DNA of 32,260 nucleotides. Source: Longimicrobiales bacterium (GTDB lineage: Bacteria > Gemmatimonadota > Gemmatimonadetes > Longimicrobiales > Gaopeijiaceae). A program made the position numbers and the translations under genes. This document shows, piece after piece, positions 28,442-32,260 of this stretch (its first letter is position 1; each line of letters starts with the position of its first letter). The notes below the pieces were generated by a model. It was given only the letters and a program-made list of their open reading frames with translations, was not told the origin of the DNA and did no database searches. Location: contig JAPYQK010000002.1 in the NCBI GenBank assembly GCA_029941275.1, forward strand, positions 1 through 32,260, in the 5' to 3' direction.

Positions 28442-29359
28442 ATGCTGAATCGAAGAAAGTTCGTAGCGGCCGCCCTGGCGGCCCCCCTGGTAAGGCCGGT
28501 GCAAGCGGCGCAGGCACAGACCCCTCCTCCCGGCAAGATGTTGCTTGCGATGCACCAGAACACCTCCCGGGCGGCCGGCTTCCGCGGCTCCCTCGAGGGT
28601 TGGGCGAGGGCCGGCATTCAGTACGTCGAACTCAACGACGCTATGCTGGACGGCTTTCTGGAAAACGACACGTTGGCTGGCGCGAGGAACCTGCTGGATG
28701 ACCTGGGGCTGACACCGGTGTCCGGCGCAGCGGTTATGCAGGACATCTGGATCCCGGGTCCCGCGCGCGAGGTCTCGCTCGAGACGTGGAGGCGGCGCTG
28801 CGAGCAGTTTGCCGCCCTTGGATCGGAGAGGATCTACTCGCCGTCGATCACGAACCGGAGGGTCACCGCTGAGGATTTCGCAGCAACCCCCGATTGCATC
28901 CGGGAGGCCGGACAGATCGCCAGCGAGTACAACCTCACGGCGATGATCGAATTCCTCCGCACATCGACACACCTGGCCACTTTGACCTCTGCGCTCGACA
29001 TGATCCGCGCGGCGGACCATCCCAACGTCCGACCCATGATGGACATTTTCCACTTCTGGTCGGGGCTAAGCAAATTCCAGGACCTGGACTTGCTCGAAAC
29101 AGGTGAACTAGCCCACGCGCACTTCCAGGATCTCCTGGATGAGCCCAAGGAATTGACCAACAACAACTACAGGCTCATTCCCGGCGACGGCGTTGCACCT
29201 TTGGTGGCCATCCTTCAGAAGTTGGCTGAAAAGGGGTACGACGGGGCACTCTCGGTGGAATTGTTCCGGCAGGAACTGGTCCGAGGAGATCCGTTCCAGG
29301 TCGCATCCGAGATCCGCCGGAAAGCCGAGACCGTCATGCGCGAGGCGCAGGTCCTTTAG
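28442..29359 (+). CDS. TIM-barrel sugar isomerase (hydroxypyruvate isomerase / sugar phosphate isomerase-epimerase-like), possible Tat signal
   Basis: MLNRRKFVAAALAAPLVRPVQAAQA; EFLRTSTHLATLTSALDMIRAADHPNVRPMMDIFHFWSG, AHAHFQD, GYDGALSVELF. Confidence 0.86.
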   Translation: MLNRRKFVAAALAAPLVRPVQAAQAQTPPPGKMLLAMHQNTSRAAGFRGSLEGWARAGIQYVELNDAMLDGFLENDTLAGARNLLDDLGLTPVSGAAVMQDIWIPGPAREVSLETWRRRCEQFAALGSERIYSPSITNRRVTAEDFAATPDCIREAGQIASEYNLTAMIEFLRTSTHLATLTSALDMIRAADHPNVRPMMDIFHFWSGLSKFQDLDLLETGELAHAHFQDLLDEPKELTNNNYRLIPGDGVAPLVAILQKLAEKGYDGALSVELFRQELVRGDPFQVASEIRRKAETVMREAQVL

Positions 29360-29464
29360 GCCGCTCCAGTGTTCGAAGAATATTGAAGGGGAGAAAGGCT
29401 TCAGGACCGGGCACTCTCAAAGGTGCAGTAGCGTGCGTGCGATCCCCATGAGGCGTCAGACCAG

Positions 29465-31264
29465 ATGACCGTATTTCCTCGAAACACGACCCGTCGAACC
29501 GCCACTCGTCGAAGCGCGATCCGACAGGTCGTCGCCGTCTCGTTCCTCTCGCTCTTCGGGCTCTTCGGCGCGTTCTCCCTCGCAAGCGCTCAATCACTCC
29601 TGGACGACTACACGCCCGTAACGGAGGACATGCTGCTCAACCCACCGGACGGCGAGTGGTTCATGTGGCGCCGCACCTACAACCACTGGGGGTACAGCCC
29701 GCTCGACCAGATCAACACCTCCAACGTCGACGAGCTGCGCTTGGCGTGGGCGTGGACCATGACGCCGGGTATGCAGGAAACGACGCCTTTGGTGCACGAC
29801 GGGATCATGTTTCTGCCCCAAGCGTGCGACTACATAGAGGCCGTGGACGCCCGGGACGGAACGCCACTTTGGGAGTACCGGCGCGAACGGGTCGAGCACG
29901 ATGCCAGCCTCGCTTGCGCGAACCGCAACGCCACGCTCTATGGGGATCAGCTCATCATCGGCACGCACGACGCATACCTCGTTTCCCTCGACGCCCGCAC
30001 GGGAGAGGTGACGTGGGAGCACCAGGTGGGTGACTGGACGATTGGGCACCACTACTCCGGCGGTCCACAAGTCTTCAACGGTCAGATCGTGGCCGGTATG
30101 TCGGGCTGCTATCACATCAACTCCGGATGTTGGATTTCAGCCCACGACGTCGACACCGGCGAGGAGTTGTGGCGCACGCGCACCATCCCGGGACTCGGGG
30201 AGCCTGGCAGCGAGACGTGGGGCGCCCTTCCCGCAGCACAACGAAACGGTGGCTCAGCCTGGATCGCCCCGAGCTACGATCCCGAACTGAATTTAATCTA
30301 CGTCGGCGTAGCGGTGCCCGTCCCATGGGGATCGGTCCAGCGTGACACGCAGGGTGGTGATGTCCTCTACACTAACTCCACACTGGCTCTCGATGCCGAC
30401 ACCGGTGAGATGGAATGGTACTTCCAGCACTTGCCCGGCGACGACTGGGACCAGGACCACCCCTTTGAGCGCATCATCGTGGAGACCGAAGTCAGGCCCG
30501 ACGCGGACGAGGTCCCGTGGCTGAATCCGAACATCGCTCCCGGCCCCCGTAAAGTCATCACAGGCATCCCGGGCAAACCCGGGATTGTTTGGACGCTCGA
30601 TGCGGCAACGGGCGACTTCCTTTGGGCGCGCGAGACTAGCTACCAGAACGTCATCGTTGGCGTGGACATCGAGGGACGAAAAGGCATCGCCAATCCGGAC
30701 ATCAAGTTGGACTCGCTCGATGAGCAAACGCTCGTCTGCCCGGCGCTCAACGGAGGCGGCATCAATTGGCAATCGGTCGGCTACAGCCCCCAGACGAACG
30801 CCCTGTATGCCCCCACCAACAACACGTGCATGCGCTACGCGCTCGATCCGGTGGACCACCAGCTCGGTGACTATCACGCCTCCGCGACGTACCGGCGGGT
30901 GGGAGTGCCGAATTCAGATGATCAGGTCGGCCAGTTCACTGCGGTGGACGTGGCCACAGGCGCAACACGCTGGGCGTACCGCCAGCGGGCAGGAATCGGC
31001 GGATCTGTGCTGACCACGGGTGGCGGGTTGGTTTTTGTCACCGACGACGAGAGGCGCTTCCGGGCGTTCGATGCAGACACGGGGGAGATTCTGTGGGAGC
31101 AGATTCTCAACTCCAGCGCCGGCGGGTACCCGGTGAGCTACAGCGTGGACGGCGTACAGTACATCGCCATCGCAGCCGGGGGCGGTGTGAACTATCGGAG
31201 CATCACGCGGGAAATCAGGCAGCGAGGCGGAGGCAATACGCTGTTCGTGTTTCGGCTTCCGTAA
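29465..31264 (+). CDS. PQQ-dependent alcohol/methanol dehydrogenase-family quinoprotein
   Basis: DGEWFMWRRTYNHWGYSPLDQINTSNVDELRLAWAWTM, DARDGTPLWEYRRE, DARTGEVTWEHQVG, LPGDDWDQDHPFE, DADTGEILWEQILN; W-blade repeats. Confidence 0.93.
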   Translation: MTVFPRNTTRRTATRRSAIRQVVAVSFLSLFGLFGAFSLASAQSLLDDYTPVTEDMLLNPPDGEWFMWRRTYNHWGYSPLDQINTSNVDELRLAWAWTMTPGMQETTPLVHDGIMFLPQACDYIEAVDARDGTPLWEYRRERVEHDASLACANRNATLYGDQLIIGTHDAYLVSLDARTGEVTWEHQVGDWTIGHHYSGGPQVFNGQIVAGMSGCYHINSGCWISAHDVDTGEELWRTRTIPGLGEPGSETWGALPAAQRNGGSAWIAPSYDPELNLIYVGVAVPVPWGSVQRDTQGGDVLYTNSTLALDADTGEMEWYFQHLPGDDWDQDHPFERIIVETEVRPDADEVPWLNPNIAPGPRKVITGIPGKPGIVWTLDAATGDFLWARETSYQNVIVGVDIEGRKGIANPDIKLDSLDEQTLVCPALNGGGINWQSVGYSPQTNALYAPTNNTCMRYALDPVDHQLGDYHASATYRRVGVPNSDDQVGQFTAVDVATGATRWAYRQRAGIGGSVLTTGGGLVFVTDDERRFRAFDADTGEILWEQILNSSAGGYPVSYSVDGVQYIAIAAGGGVNYRSITREIRQRGGGNTLFVFRLP

Positions 31265-31356
31265 GGGGTAATGTGGAAGATTAGTTAGGACCAACGGGAC
31301 CGCAGTTTCTGCCGAGTTGTCCGGGGCAGACTGAGTCGGGGGGCGGAATACGACGG

Positions 31357-31386
31357 AGGCCCCACAGCACCTTCGCTGTGGGGCCT
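31357..31386. terminator. Bidirectional-looking terminator between convergent genes
   Basis: AGGCCCCACAGC-ACCTTC-GCTGTGGGGCCT perfect 12-bp stem followed by CTTTCTC on plus strand. Confidence 0.78.
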
Positions 31387-31406
31387 CTTTCTCGTGGGAC
31401 TGGCAA

Positions 31407-32087
31407 TCAGGCCCCGGCGCTTTCCTCCTTGTCCGGCTGTGCGACGAAGCGCAGATACGGTTTGGGCGAAGTCCAGCCGTCGGGGTATTTCTCAGCGGCC
31501 GCCTCGTTCGAGACGGACGGTACGATGATCACGTCGTCACCCTGGGTCCAGTTGGCCGGCGTCGCGACTTGCAAGTTGGCTGTCATCTGGATCGAATCCA
31601 GGACACGGAGCACTTCATGGAAGTTGCGGCCCGTTGTCATGGGATACGTCAGGCTGAGCTTGACCTTCTTGTCTGGCCCGATCACGAACAGCTTGCGCAC
31701 GGTGGCGTTGTCTCCGGCCGTCCGTCCCTCAGCGCTGCCGGTCGCGTTCGGGTGAAGCATCCCAAACTGCTTGGCGACCTCGAGATTGGTATCGCCGATG
31801 AGCGGATAACCCACCGCGTGTCCAGACACTTCCTCGATGTCCTTGGACCACTCAGTGTGATCGCTGACCGAGTCGATGCTCAAGCCGACAATCTTGCAGC
31901 CACGCTTCTCGAACTCCGGCTGCAGTCCCGCCACCGCTCCCAGTTCCGTAGTACAAACCGGGGTGAAGTCCTTCGGGTGCGAGAACAAAACGGCCCAGCC
32001 ATCCCCAATCCAGTCGTGAAAGTTGATGGTGCCCTGCGTGCTCTCCGCCGTGAAGTCGGGAACCTCATCACCGATCTGTATCTCCAT
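31407..32087 (-). CDS. 1-Cys peroxiredoxin (Prx6-like)
   Basis: FHDWIGDGWAVLFSHPKDFTPVCTTELGAVA, GLSIDSVSDHTEWSKDIEE, C-terminal Prx6-type extension (VATPANWTQGDDVIIVPSVSNEAAAEKYPDGW). Confidence 0.95.
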   Translation of the reverse strand: MEIQIGDEVPDFTAESTQGTINFHDWIGDGWAVLFSHPKDFTPVCTTELGAVAGLQPEFEKRGCKIVGLSIDSVSDHTEWSKDIEEVSGHAVGYPLIGDTNLEVAKQFGMLHPNATGSAEGRTAGDNATVRKLFVIGPDKKVKLSLTYPMTTGRNFHEVLRVLDSIQMTANLQVATPANWTQGDDVIIVPSVSNEAAAEKYPDGWTSPKPYLRFVAQPDKEESAGA

Positions 32088-32260
32088 TGGATCTTTCCTC
32101 CCTTAGGGTTGATCTCTACGAGGTGCCCGATGTCGGGTGCGGCGGAGTCTCAGTACGAGCCTACGACCGTGTGAGGGGTGTTGTCCAGCGGCCCGGGAAC
32201 GGACGTCTTCGATCTCCGAGCGAACGACACGTTTTTGATCAAGGTGGCGCACTGGTTCAA

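Noticed and set aside
28166-29053. 295-aa minus-strand ORF overlapping recQ end and the isomerase
   Set aside because: Shadow of clearly coding plus-strand genes
1-32260. CRISPR arrays, rRNA/tRNA genes, prophage or intact IS elements
   Set aside because: No regularly spaced repeats, RNA-gene landmarks, integrase/transposase or phage structural proteins were seen on reading both strands

Overview
GC-rich bacterial chromosomal window, gene-dense and rich in secreted or periplasmic proteins. The family mix (S9 peptidase, DUF5916, NHL propellers, PD40-type Ser/Thr kinase remnant, PQQ enzymes) suggests a Gemmatimonadota-like environmental bacterium; that is inference only. About 23 confident or fairly confident genes are visible: S9 peptidase (partial), three secreted propeller proteins (one with a CxxCH heme motif), TonB-like protein, creatininase, TolC, two PQQ-type dehydrogenases, alpha/beta hydrolase, HupE/UreJ plus partner, SRPBCC, DUF5916, hemolysin III, porin-like protein, spermidine-synthase-like protein, RecQ, TIM-barrel isomerase and 1-Cys peroxiredoxin. 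The most interesting observation is on the minus strand at 9886-10512. An AhpD/carboxymuconolactone-decarboxylase-like gene is interrupted by a single in-frame TGA exactly where the second Cys of the CxxC redox motif should be (NRCFY-[TGA]-INHHG). It is followed at the right spacing by a bacterial-SECIS-like hairpin, so it is a probable selenoprotein (CxxU) that standard callers split into two ORFs. A second theme is an unusual density of gene remnants: a kinase-PD40 gene and an acyl-CoA synthetase gene each reduced to their two ends, a frameshifted secreted protein, and truncated TonB receptor, SRPBCC and other fragments. No rRNA, tRNA, CRISPR array, intact mobile element or phage was seen.
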